NCBI GenBank assembly: GCA_018398765.1
Contig: JAHBMJ010000246.1
Coordinates: 1-50,055 of the forward strand
DNA length: 50,055 nucleotides
Reading direction: 5' to 3'
From: Chromera velia
Lineage: Eukaryota; Sar; Chromeraceae
Below the pieces are notes generated by a model, which was not told the DNA's origin, made no database searches, and worked only from the letters and a program-made list of their open reading frames with translations. Positions 34,628-45,841 of the stretch are shown here, piece after piece (within the stretch, counting starts at the first letter, position 1; every line of letters begins with the position of its first letter). The position numbers and the translations under genes were made by a program.

Positions 34628-37600
34628 ATGATCTTCGCTCACCGCCGCTCTGGTCGTGACCAGCGGGCTGTTCGAGCACCGAGACCTCCTCCACGTTCCT
34701 CCAGTGGAGTTAGTGAAGTGTATGAGAAGGTCGATACTCTTCTCGGATACCCCGAGGGGGTCGACGTTCCAGAACTTCCTCCTTGCTCTCCACCCGAAGA
34801 GTACCTCAAATCTGTGATCCTTCTCTTTCGACAAGAAGTCCGGGCAGCTGTCGAAGCGGCATTCGACTTCGAGGACTCGAAACCCGGCTTCATGTCCCGA
34901 AGCATGTACCAGAACCAGATAGAGATTCGAGTATCCTCCGCCATGCTTCTCGAGAACTCTTTCGAAGTGACTAAGCCTCATTTTCATCAGCAGTGCGCTT
35001 TGAGAAAGCTGGCCGATCTGCAGCATCACATTTGTGTGATCGGTAACCGTCTCTTTGTGGTGCGGTTGAACAAAGACAAATCGGCCCTTCGCTTCATAGA
35101 AGGGGGGTTTCTCGAAGAGTTGAACCTACCTTGCGACCCTGAGGAGGCCCTCGGAGACTCCTTCCCTATACAGAAAGTGTCTGCGTACTCCCTCGGCTAC
35201 TTCGGCAGTCAGCGAGCAGACGCGATCGGACTCGTGAAACTCCAGGCGAATCCGCACGGGCAAAGTACTCTGCTGCGTTCTCTTGCGGATCCAACAGGTC
35301 GTTCGATTTTCTTTTGAATCTGCTCTCTCATCTTCTTGTGGTCATTTGTTTTGCGGTGTCCTCTTCGCAATGTTGCCAAGGAGACCGTCTCTCCGTCAAG
35401 CGCAAGCTTTGCCTGTCCCCAAAACTCTTCCTGGTTCTTCCTTGTCCTTTTGCTTTCGAACGCAAGATGTTTTCTTCTATGATTGTCGTCTGTCGCTCTT
35501 CACGCCTCTTTCAGCAATCGCACACCTTTCCTCCCCCCTTTTTGATAACGCTGCAGTACGATGCGAGGCGTCGCTAATGCCGTTCCTTGACACCTCGGGG
35601 GATGCTGCAGCAGAGGCCGTTCCCCTGAATTCTACACAGAAGGAGGCTGTGCGGGGCCTGAAGTACGAGATCGAGGCCATCCAAGGCCCCCCGAGGACAG
35701 GAAAGTCCACCACGATCTACCACACAATCAAGGGACAAGTGCCTCTCACGCAGGTGGCCCTGGTGACATCCGTTCAGAACAAAGCGATCGACAGCTGCGC
35801 AGCGAAGCTCCAGAAGACTGTAGACTCCGTTCCCTTCTTCGTCTTCGGACAGGCTGAAAACATCGGAGAGACAGCAAAGAGATGGACACTCCAAGCACAG
35901 GTCTGTCATCAATCGAACAAATGTCTGGTGGTCAAAAGCCCATCACCTCACACGAAGGTCTATCCATCTCTTCCGGCCTTCTCCTCTCTGGATTTGCCCT
36001 GGTGTTCCTGCTCGCGAGCTTGCCTGCCTGTCACCGGTAGTTTGTATCTCTGACCAACTGTTTCTTTACATGTTTTTATTACTACCTGTTTGCTTTTCTA
36101 CCTGCAAGTTTTCTCATCATTATGCCTGAAGTTTGTGTCCCAGCCTGCCTCCTGCCTGCCTGCCTGCCTGCTCGCTTGCCTTTTAGCGGTATGTAAACCT
36201 CGTTTTCTGTCTCCTCCCCTGGCTATCTCTCCCTCTGCATCCTTGCCTCTATGATATCTCTTTTTTCTTTGCTTGCAAGTTGTCTGCTGCTCGGGACCTT
36301 TTGTTTGCATCGACGGTACTTGAATACTTAGAGAGGGGGCCCTGTCGACGGCTTTTGTCAATTGTTTGCGTCATCAATGCAGGCCGATAGACACCCGGCA
36401 GTCCAGAAGATTCTGGTCGAAATCAAGAACTTGGAAAGGGAGAAGGCGACAGTAGACAGGCAGTTGCGGGGAATACTGAAGAAGTGGGAGGTCCAGTTTC
36501 CCAAGCAGGCGGAAGAAATGTGGAAAAAGTGCAGGTACAGAGAAGTACTTGCAAGAGTGATCAAAACAGAAGGATTTGAAGAGGCAAGGAGATACAGGAG
36601 CAGTCAACCCGACTTTTCAAACAGCTCGATCAGCTCAAGTCACACCAGCTGCCCGCATTGCGAAGGAACGTCGAACTTGATCTCTCTTCGAAAGCTCGCG
36701 CGGTTCTTTGTACCATCGGGTCTGCGTCTTCTCTGCTCTTTCAGGTGTGTCTGCCTCTCTGCTGCAGCTTTATTTGTGTGGCCGACCCTCTAATAACTGA
36801 CTTGCCCTCACCAGTTCTGCCGCTTTTCTGTCTGCGTGGACTTTTTCTCGCCTGTGAGTATCCTGCCCCGTCAAACTCCATGCCAGACCGAATCCCTGTA
36901 TCGTCATATCGCGTTTGCAACTGGACATGTCAGAGCGCCACCCTTCTATCTTGAAGTCCTCGCCTCTTTGTGCGATGACTGCAGATGGAATCGGAGGACG
37001 GTTCCCTCAGGACCCTCAATGGGAGACTGGGGGTCGCCGTGATGGACGAGGCCGGCCTGACTCCAGAGTACAAAGTGCCGGCTCTCCTTCAGGTGGGGGG
37101 GGAGGGTGCATGACTGACCAGATTCTGTGCTCCTCCAACTCCCATTTGAAATTCTGTTTCTTCGACAGTAGCCCTGTGACTGTCTTTTCCCTCTGCCACT
37201 AGGGTTTCCTGAGGTTTTCGACTGTCTTCCGCTTGGTTGCAAGCATCAGTAACTTGCCCCCCGGATTGCTTGACGATTTGATCGTATGCATTTGTTGCCA
37301 AATGCACGCACATTCTGCCACAAACATGCGTGGAAATGAATTAACATTCCAAGGGTGGGCGTGCAGTATTGCGTCTCTCCGCATGAATCCCTTCCTTTTC
37401 TTTCAAAGGGTGAATCAACGACGTGATGAACTTGAGACTGCAGCTGGGGATCAAGACGATCGTCGCCATTGGGGATCAGCAACAACTGCAACCGTTCTCC
37501 CAGAGGTTGGTCGCATGGTCGTCTTTTCTATTCTAGACGAAGATGCCTTTGTGCTGCCTGTCGCGTTGGCACCAGCAATTGCATGTATGGGTGCTTTCAT

Positions 37601-37921
37601 GGGAGTGCCACGCGAAATCCTCCATAGACTCTCTGCTTCCTGTCGCTTATTTCTTCCTTCCTTCATTCCCTCCTTCCTTCCTTCCTTCCTTCCTTCCCCG
37701 CTTGCTTCTTTCGTTCGATCTTTCGTCTTTCCTCCGTTCGCTTGTTCATCCCCCCCCTTCCCTCCAGCCTGCCGGTCTTTGTCCCCATCCTCCTTTCTCA
37801 GATTGCCGAAATGATCTTTCAAATGAGCGTTGCCAGATGAAAGGATCAGCCCTCAAGTTATCTTCACTGCATGTCCGTCAAATCCGATGCAAATTATTTT
37901 CTTTCTCTGTTCCCCCCTCTC

Positions 37922-37956
<35 letters not shown>

Positions 37957-38381
37957 GTCTGTCTGTCCCTCCGACTGCATGCAGGACAGTGATCAACGAA
38001 GAGTCTTCTGTCGGCACCGGATTCTTCCAGAGAGTTGTGGCCGCTCTGCAGGCTGCAGGACAGCCTCTTCCCATGCTCACCCGACAGTACCGAATGCACC
38101 CAAAGATAGCGTCAGTGGTGTCCTCTTCATTCTACGGAGGAAGGCTGGAGACAGATGAAGACACGGCACTGAACAGGTCCCTTGCGACGATGGGCGAACC
38201 TGCAATCGAGTGGCTCACCTACACTGGGTGCAAGGTGCGTCCGTTCGTTCGTTTGGTTGGCTGTGTGTCCCTCTGTGCGTCTCCGTGTTTGCTCGTGTGC
38301 GTGCGCGCGTGCGTGCGTGTGCGTGTGTGTGTGAGAGTGAGTGAGTGTGTGCGTGTGTGTGTGTGTGTGTGCGTGCGTGCT

Positions 38382-38419
<38 letters not shown>

Positions 38420-39079
38420 NTGTGTGTGTGTGTTTGTGTGTTTGTGTGTGAGAGAGAGAGAGAAAGAAAGAAGAGGGGGGGCGGGAGGGGGGGGGGAGAC
38501 AAAAAGAAACTTCTTGAGCGAGCGTGCGTGAAGTGTTAGCCAAAGATGCACATTTTCATGCGTTCCAAATGATGCCTCTGCGCACGGCGAGCAAACCAGA
38601 CTATCCTGATAGACTTGTCTTATCTTTCCTGCACGCTTCTGCAGGAGGAGTTTTCCCAGAGAAGAAGCAAGCAAAACAGCCACGAGGTCATGATGGTCAG
38701 GGATTTGTTGGAGAAGAACAAAGCAGCGTGGAGGTCGAAGTCCAAGATGGTGATCACCTTCTACAGAGGCCAGCACTTTCAGTTGGAGAAGAGCTTGAGA
38801 GACTTGGTGAAGCAGTCTCGAGGAGGAGACGCTGCAGAAGGAGAGCTCAGAGTCGTGACCGTGGACTCATCTCAGGGTGCCGAGGCTGATGTCGTGATTC
38901 TCTCCTGCGTTCGGTCGAACAAGAAGGGGAAGATCGGGTTCCTCTCCAACCCCCACCGTCTCTGTGTGGCGGACTCACGGGCCAAGGAGCGGCTTCTCAT
39001 TGTTGGAGACGCCGAGACGGTCTGCAACAAGGATGAGATCTTCTCCCGCCTCAGAGAAGCAGCTCATGTGGTCGAATGA
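34628..39079 (+). CDS. SF1 RNA/DNA helicase of the UPF1/ZNFX1/senataxin group
   Basis: Seven exons: 34628-35297, 35557-35900, 36383-36744, 36985-37092, 37444-37505, 37985-38234 and 38645-39079 (TGA), about 727 codons. The motifs come in order: Q-type NSTQKEAV; Walker A GPPRTGKST; stalk coiled helix ILVEIKNLEREKATVDRQL; Walker B VMDEAG; motif III IGDQQQLQPF; motif IV LTRQYRMHPKIAS; motif V VDSSQGAEADVVIL; motif VI CVADSRAKERLLIVGD. These helicases unwind nucleic acids in RNA decay, silencing or termination; the motif VI context IGFL...R..VA.SRAK is nearest the ZNFX1 type. Exon 3 holds a frame change: a 47-nt unit at 36535-36581 (GTACAG...GAAG) must be removed to keep frame, either a very short intron or an indel. 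The first ATG directly follows an acceptor-like CTTCTCAG, so an upstream exon is possible. No Zn-finger is seen. Confidence 0.88.
37665..37697. repeat. (CCTT)n microsatellite in helicase intron
   Basis: A run of CCTT units, imperfect at its left end, inside intron 37506-37984. The same intron carries a (CTGT)n run at about 37920-37970 before its GCATGCAG acceptor. Confidence 0.9.
38300..38470. repeat. (GT)n microsatellite with an N, helicase intron
   Basis: A long GT/GC tract with an undetermined base at 38420, followed by (AG)n. Sequencing through it was clearly imperfect. Confidence 0.95.
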
Positions 39080-40836
39080 ATAGGCCCACGGAGGATGGGG
39101 GGAGAGAAAGACAGGGGGGGGGCGAGGAGAGAAAGCAGAAAGAGGAAGGGCAAAGAAGACAGGCAGCGGGGAGGAGGAGAGGTTTAGATGGAGAAGAGAG
39201 AAAGACCGTATTAATTCATCGAGTGATTGAGTTGTTTTTTGCATAGGCGCTTCACTAGAATCCTTTTTTGATGCTTTCTCCTTGTCATAGGATCACATAC
39301 ATTGAAGTGTCCGCAGTCTATCAGAAGTGGGCTGCGAACATGAACAGGCGGAAAGGTTTGGTGGTGCCCTTCTGTACGCAGAGAGCTTCTTTGTGTTTGT
39401 TTTGTCGATGCAGAGAATGTGAAGCGAGGCGATCTCCTCTTCATTTGAACGCAATGCTAAGAGAGGCGTTCATTGAAGGAGGATGATCGCCTTGCGGACA
39501 ATCAAATTTTGGTCGAACTGGGTTGTTGATAAGTACATTTTGACCAGCCCGAGATGTGGAAAGGAAAGGAGTGAGTGACTGCGCTGAGACTAGCAGACAT
39601 GGAATGATGAGAGGAAACGACACTGCAGTATAGGCAGAAGAAGATCGGATGTTTGATTCATGCACCCCTCCTTTCATCCTACAGATAGAACAGCATTGTG
39701 TCTGACCTTCCAGAAGACAGCAGGGCTGAACTTTGTGTTCAGCCTGATTCTTAGCGTACGTGTGCCTGTAGGTTTATCCCTACACCGATTTTGAAGAGCT
39801 TCAATGATGTTGCACATCTTTTTGTGTTCTCTAAACTCTTCACGACATCTGTCTGCATGTATGCCATTGCGATTATGCTCGTTTGCTGTTGAAGCCGCAG
39901 AGAGAGAAATCGAGAACAGTGTCCGAGCGGAGTAGCTAGTTCCAAATTTTCTTAGAGGAGGGCAAAAAGACGGAAAAGGGGGTAAGAAGGACAACAGTCG
40001 AGAGAAGAAGCCCTGTTACTAAATGTGTATACCAATTGTTATAAAAGCTGTAGGAAAATGTGTAAAACCTTGAAAAATGTATTTAATAGTTTTAATTTTC
40101 ATTTGAAAACTGGGAACTCTTCGAAACGAAAATAAACGAGACCCAAGTTCGCCGCCTATAACTATTATTAACTACATGTATTAAACTGCATACTATAACT
40201 ATACATACAAACTGTTTATTCAGTATTTAATATTGTATAGCTGTGTATCGTTTTCGTTCATTTAAAATAAATGATAAAAATCACTAAAACTCTGAACGCA
40301 GTGAACGATAACAATCATAAGATATAGATTCAAATTGAATTAAATTTTTAAAACGGTTCCATTGTTTTCAAAAGCATTGTTTCATTTATCATAATTATTG
40401 TATGAATAGCCTAATAACAATTTAGGACTTCAGGGCTATATGCAAAGTACTAAACTTATCTTAAGTTTAATGAAAAAAACATGCAAGGATCGATGAAATA
40501 GCTTGGATAAAATTCTTTTAATTTTGAAGACTAGGTTGAGCATTAACACGGTTTTCGTTCTAATTTGAGATACAATTTCATGAAGAATCAAGAAAAAACA
40601 AAACCTTATTTTACTAAAAAAACTAGCCAACAGTATGACCCTAGCTAGAAGCTGCAGCCTTGAGGGCGTAACAGTTGTACACTCATATCTCTTCCCTTTA
40701 TTCTACATACTTGTATATAGAAGTCTGCTAGGAAGTTAGAAGTCCGTTGGGACGACAATCGTATATCTTCTTCCATCCTTGCTCATGAAACTCTTTCTCA
40801 CTCATGACAGCATGCAGCACGCAGTAGCCTGCATAT
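39080..40836. other. Intergenic, becoming strongly AT-rich
   Basis: Purine-rich just after the helicase stop, then unremarkable, then strongly AT-rich from about 40010 to 40640. Short frames exist, but none has a motif. A sequence GTAGCCTGCATAT precedes the second copia element. Confidence 0.55.
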
Positions 40837-41079
40837 TGTATGCCATAACTTATGCACCCGCGGCCCCACCTGCGTATGTACCACGCCGGCGCCCGACGCA
40901 AGCCCTGCCATGCCTTGCCGATCTAATTGAACACATTGGACTCAGAGATGCCCGAATAGAACAAATCAGTCTGAATCCGTCTGCTGATTGAGTGGAAAAG
41001 TCTATGAACAAACCTCTTGCATACTCCTACGAATGAGTAGAATGGACCCGTGAATGCTGCTTCACTGTGGTCTATATCA
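40837..41079 (+). repeat. 5' LTR of copia element 2
   Basis: 243 bp, TGTATGCCA...TATATCA. Most differences from the right copy are C/T or G/A. Confidence 0.85.
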
Positions 41080-41091
41080 TAGTAGCAGATG
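41080..41091 (+). promoter_or_regulatory. Probable primer binding site, initiator-tRNA type
   Basis: TAGTAGCAGATG resembles TGGTAGCAGAGC, the complement of a typical eukaryotic initiator tRNA-Met 3' end, with one change in the first ten bases. Confidence 0.5.
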
Positions 41092-41233
41092 TGGTTTGAT
41101 CCGCTTCTTGCTATGCAGTGGTAGAGGACTCTTCTTCGTTTGATCATGTGGTGCACTCTCGGCATCTACACAATAGAGTCGACGTCATCCTCCCCGGCCT
41201 CGCTACGACCTCTCCTCACTGGTCAGCTAACCA

Positions 41234-41695
41234 GTGTCTGTTGCCTCACTTAACAAAATTCTTACTCCAGGCAAAGTCTATCCGAAAATCTGCTCGCACA
41301 ACAGCACTGAGACCATCGTCTCTGGTTGCTCTTCTTCATTTTCCTTGTTGCTTGTTTTGCAAGACCCTGAGGAGGTCACCCTGAATGCTTGCTCTGACCC
41401 CTCCAGCATCTCCACTGTCTTGAACGGTCTCCCTGCAGATGTCTGCGTAGCTGTGGAGAATGCTTTGGCAGCTTTACGTGCCGCACAGAATTCTGCACTC
41501 CTCTCTTTTGCCTTTCATGGATTCTTTACGATCCTGGACAGTGGAGCCAGCCACACCTACTGCACTCGTGGGTGGCTGCGCAAGTAGAAAGAGGAGGATG
41601 GGCTCACATGGATCGAGCTCCGCTTGCCCCGGCCTTCCACCTCCTTGACTGCCAACGGTCAGGTGCCTGTAGAGCTAAAGGCCATTATCCCATGT
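41234..41695 (+). pseudogene. Protease fragment of copia element 2, left part
   Basis: Contains the copia protease active-site motif ILDSGASHTYC at about 41531-41563, followed by an in-frame UAG at 41585. The frame then runs on until it is cut by the TRIM-like insertion at 41696; the protein resumes near 43781 with residues such as LEINAITPVLIGN. Confidence 0.8.
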
Positions 41696-42702
41696 TGCTA
41701 TATACTAGTCGAGACATCCGAGAAAATGAAATTCAAAGAAAGAGATTAAAGAAAGAAAAATGATAGAAAAAGTATGAGAAAGTGATGTCAAAAGTATTAG
41801 AAATTTAAATAAAATGAAAAAGTATTGGAAAATGATAGAAAATAATATGAAAAGGTGCAAAGAATTTAACATTTTACTTAGACCAAGAAACAAGACTGAA
41901 CGATTGAAAATAAAGATAAAAAGAAGTAAAAAGATAAGGAAAGACAAGAACCAGGCAAACACGATCCTTTAGTCAGGACCCAGCCTCTTTGGCCTAGTGG
42001 TTAGGATGAGCGGCTTGGACCGAGAGGTCCTAGGTTCGAGTCCCACCATCGGCAGAATTCCAAAATCTATGTATCCGAATAAAGCGCCGTCTAAAATCAA
42101 TAGAACCGAATAAAACCCGGTCTGAAATCGAAAGAAGAAAGAAGCGCGATCAGAAATCGAGACGTCGAATAGTGCGCAGTTTAAATTTAAATAACTGTCA
42201 GGCCGAAAACCGAATAGTGTGCGGTCTGGATTTGAAATACCCGAATACCGTACGGTGCATGCTCAGAATACCCGATTTTACCTGGTCGAATTCCGTGCGG
42301 TTTAAATTTAAATTTAAGTGTAACGATTATTTGGTTCTGAGGTCGAATAATCGCCTGGTCTGAATGGACTGTCGCATTTGCAAAATCGGATCACGCAAGA
42401 AAAATTAAAATCTAGATTTCCCTAAGAGGACCTCCGAGGTCGTCGGTCATTTCGAGAGGTCCGACACCGTCAGAATTGCCTCTCTGAAGTCAACTTCCAA
42501 ATCTGAGCAAAAACACGAAGATCTGCAGTCGATACTGACGTAAAATCGATTGATTACTGATAGATCCTAGCGCCATAGATTGAACTTTCTTGAACCAAAC
42601 CTCTAACTCTTCAGACACTTAAAACTATCTTGGAGCCTCACTGGAGTCAACCTTGCGCCACTTCCCTTTATCTATTCTAAGGGCTTTTAGTAGCTCTTAA
42701 CA
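41696..42702 (+). repeat. Left LTR of the TRIM-like element
   Basis: 1007 bp. AT-rich, purine-biased first quarter, then a tRNA-like segment (about 41983-42054), then a periodic region (about 42060-42370) with repeated CGAATA and GGTCTGAAT words, then a unique tail. Confidence 0.8.
41983..42054 (+). other. tRNA-derived sequence with Pol III A and B boxes (left LTR)
   Basis: TGGCCTAGTGG fits the A-box consensus TRGCNNAGYGG, and GGTTCGAGTCC fits the B-box GGTTCGANTCC exactly. The D-arm words resemble tRNA-Glu/Asp. Acceptor and T stems do not pair well, so this is a tRNA-derived promoter rather than a tRNA gene. Confidence 0.7.
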
Positions 42703-42764
42703 CGTGGTGACGCCTATGTGTTTGTAATTTGGGCGTGGAACCCCAAATTTAAAAGAGAGACGCA
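42703..42764 (+). other. 62-bp interior of the TRIM-like element
   Basis: Holds TGGTGACGCC two bases after the left LTR and the purine run AAAAGAGAGA five bases or fewer before the right one. Nothing else would fit. Confidence 0.65.
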
Positions 42765-43776
42765 TGCTATATGCTAGTCTAGACATATAAGAAAATAAAG
42801 TTCAAAGAAAGAGATTAAAGAAAGAAAAATGATAGAAAAAGTATGAGAAAGTGATGTCAAAAGTATTAGAAATTTAAATAAAATGAAAAAGTATTGGAAA
42901 ATGATAGAAAATAATATGAAAGGTACAAAGAATTTAACATTTTACTTAGACTAAGAGACAAGACTGAACGATTGAAAATAAAGATAAAAAGAAGTAAAAA
43001 GATAAGGAAAGACAAGAACCAGGCAAACACGATCCTTTAGTCAGGACCCAGCCTCCTTGGCCTAGTGGTTAGGATGAGAGTCTCGGACCGAGAGGTCCTA
43101 GGTTCGAGTCCCACCATCGGCAGAATTCCAAAATCTATGTATCCGAATAAAGCGCCGTCTAAAATCAATAGAACCGAATAAAACCCGGTCTGAAATCGAA
43201 AGAAGAAAGAAGCGCGATCAGAAATCGAGATGTCGAATAGTGCGTGGTCTGAATTCGAATAACTGTCAGACCGAAAACCGAATAGTGCGCGGTCTGGATT
43301 TGAAATACCCGAATACCGTACGGTGCATACTCAGAATACCCGATTTTACCTGGTCGAATTCTGTACGGTTTAAATTCGAATTTAAGTGTAATGATTATTC
43401 GGTTCTGAGGTCGAATAATCGCCCAGTCTGAATGGACTGTCGTATTTGCAAAATCGGATCACGCAAGAAAAATTAAAATCTAGATTTCCCTAAGAGGATC
43501 TCCGAGGTCGTCGGTCATCTCCAGAGAGCCGACACCGTCAGAATTACCTCTCTGAAGTCAACTTCCAAATCTGAGCAAAAACACGAAGATCTGCAGTGAC
43601 GGTCAATACTGACGTGAAATCGATTGATTACTGATAGATCCTAGCGCCATAGATTAAACTTTCTTGAACCAAACCTCTGACTTTTCAGACACTTAAGACT
43701 ATCTTGGAGCTTCACTGGAGTCAACCTTGCACCACTTCCCTTTGTCTATTCTAAAGGCTTCCAGTAGCTTTTAACA
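42765..43776 (+). repeat. Right LTR of the TRIM-like element
   Basis: 1012 bp, about 90 per cent or more identical to the left copy by eye, with mainly transition differences and a few small indels. Confidence 0.8.
43051..43122 (+). other. tRNA-derived sequence with Pol III A and B boxes (right LTR)
   Basis: Same A and B boxes as the left copy, unchanged. The part equivalent to the anticodon arm differs between copies, so only the promoter boxes are preserved. Confidence 0.7.
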
Positions 43777-43780
43777 ATGT

Positions 43781-45841
43781 CGAAGCCCCTCCGGTGATCT
43801 CTCTCTCGAGGCAGACATCCTGGAAATCAACGCGATCACTCCGGTCTTGATCGGAAATGCGGCATTGATTCCCCTTAAAGCGTTATTTAAGTATGCCACA
43901 AGCATTCTTTCCGTTCCCTATCGCCCCTCTCTGTACTTTCAACGCTTCTCAAACGACTTGTTCTTCTTTGCGTTGTCTTAGCCCCCAGAGCTTTGCACGA
44001 ATGACACCGTCTCTACCTCTAAACCTACAGAGCCCCGTACCCTTATCATGGCGTCTTTACATTCAGTGCCAACTTCATCCTCTGTTGTGCCCTCAGAGGA
44101 CAATGGACGCTACACACCTCTTCGCTGCCCATCCGACTCGAGTCATACTAAACCGAATGTAGACCTGCCCCAGCCGCAGACTGCTGGGCCCTCTTCGACT
44201 GCTCAGTCGGTCGTCTCCAGCCAACTACCCTTGACGATGGTCATGAGCCCCTATCTCCTTACCGGACCAGGTCAGCCGTGCTCATGCTGTCATACAGCTT
44301 CTACAACTGAAGCTATAGCGTGCCCCGCGTTGTACATCAAGGGTCTGCCTGCTGAAAAGAAGAAGCGAAAGCGCCGTCTGTGCAAGCGCCGCCCTTAAAA
44401 GGGTAGCCGCTCCCCTCCAGCTGCTGAGTTGGAGACCATCAGTTTTGAGATGGTCGATAAATTGATTTGTGCACACCATGTTGAGATTAGGCATGCAAAC
44501 GTCACAAAAACCTGGATTTCCCTCCGTCGGGCATTGAAAAGGCACCCCAAAGCCCCTTTTTACGGTATTTCATGATGAGCTGTGCAGCGTGCCCTTCAGC
44601 CATGCATCAAGGGGGGGACTTGCGTACACGTGAAACCTCGCAATGTTTCTGATGGTTGCACATCTCCCTTGAAGGTCACAGGTCCCAGGCAATGCCTGCA
44701 AGCTGACCTAGTGTACGGAAGGGCCGACCGCCCTAACGCATGCTATTACCTCACTCTGAAAGACGAGTGGAAAGACGACCCGCACTATATTGCTGTGCCA
44801 GACAGGTGTGCCGCCACCCTTCGTGAAGCCTACAAGGGGTGGGTAGTGACCTCAGTGGGGTACTATCCCAATGAGGTCATCACGGATTTAGGAAAGGAAT
44901 TTTAGAGGGACTGGGCAGACTTCTTATCTCAGATAGAAGTCGGGCACACGCTTGTCCCCGTCGGTTGGCACCGGACCCTCAGGCACCTCGAGCGTGCTCA
45001 CTGGGAGGTCGATATAATTCTGCGGGCGATTATCCACGACAATGGACTGCCCATTGATTCATGGCCTAACGTGGTTCAATTGGCTATCGAACACTACAAC
45101 CGCTATCCAGGTCGAGGGGACATTTCTCCTGCAGAACGTTGACATGGTGAGCCTATTGTTTTCCTGAGAATTCAGGCAATGCTTGACCTCCTTTCAGCAG
45201 AAGAGTTAAAGAATGACCCTTCTTTACACACTTTTTCTGCAGGGGATCGGGTGTTGTTCAATCATCCAGAAAAGCAGAGGGACAAGAGAGAGGATTTGTG
45301 GGAAGATGCAATCATCAAACAGAGATACGGGGGGCATGTATACACCATTCAGCTGTTTCGCATCCAGCACTCTATGCTTGCACACATTCGGTGTCTTCGT
45401 CCCTCCTCAAAGACCTCCCCCCCCGCCTCCTGTTCTTCCCTGCCGCACCCTTTGAATCTGCCATACCCTCCCTCCAGCTCTCCTTCAGATAGTCAGCCCT
45501 CCCCGCCTTTACTACCCCATGCTTCATCTGCTATCCCTTCGGCACTGTCTGAGCCCACCCTCGGTGAGTTGCCTTCTATTCACGATTTTCATCAGGGAGA
45601 GATGATCATCTGGGAGGTCCCCAAGACGCAGAGGCGCTTCTTGGGGAAGGTGGTTGGGATTGACAAGAAGACAGAACTCTTTGAAGTCCATACATGGGGC
45701 TCTCTCAGGCACGGTGCCCTGAGGAACCGCACGTTTGCTCCCATGTGGCGCCGTCCCACAGGGCACCGTGTCCAATACCAGTACCAGCAGCCCCCTTCCC
45801 ACAACCCCAACATCTGTATCATTGCCTTAGATGAGATTTGA
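43781..45841 (+). pseudogene. Protease end, integrase and post-integrase domain of copia element 2
   Basis: After the insertion the frame resumes with LEINAITPVLIGN. Integrase catalytic acids are all identifiable: Asp in LQADLVYG (about 44697), Asp in VITDLGKEF (about 44882), Glu in LERAHWEVD (about 44988). Interruptions are UAA at 44396, two UGA at 44570-44575, UAG at 44903 and UGA at 45140. From about 45602 the extra domain seen in element 1 recurs (MIIWEVPK, FLGKV, WGSLRHGALRNR). A Pro/Ser-rich linker precedes it. UGA ends the frame at 45839. Confidence 0.82.

Larger units (their letters stand above)
41696..43776 (+). mobile_element. TRIM-like element with two ~1-kb LTRs and a 62-bp interior
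   Basis: Two direct repeats, each starting TGCTATAT and ending TTAACA (TG...CA), lie at 41696-42702 and 42765-43776. The interior is only 62 bp: CG, then TGGTGACGCC (primer-site-like), then AAAAGAGAGA just before the right repeat (PPT-like). The whole is flanked by a 4-bp duplication ATGT (41692-41695, 43777-43780) and interrupts a protease coding frame. It has no coding capacity. Every LTR-retrotransposon landmark is present without a gene, as in TRIM elements, though TRIM LTRs are usually far shorter. The alternative is a tandem duplication of a long tRNA-derived SINE. Confidence 0.75.

Noticed and set aside
34406-35029. 207-codon minus-strand frame
   Set aside because: It is antisense to the first helicase exon, which has homology and phase support; it shows no domain.
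37505-37984. Coding in the (CTGT)n/(CCTT)n region of the helicase locus
   Set aside because: Lies between two phase-matched exons carrying helicase motifs III and IV; it is intron.
38127-38543. His-Thr repeat protein on the minus strand
   Set aside because: Produced by the (GT)n tract with an undetermined base inside a helicase intron.
41983-42054. Functional tRNA gene
   Set aside because: A and B boxes are perfect, but acceptor, T-arm and anticodon stems do not pair properly, and the anticodon region differs between the two copies.
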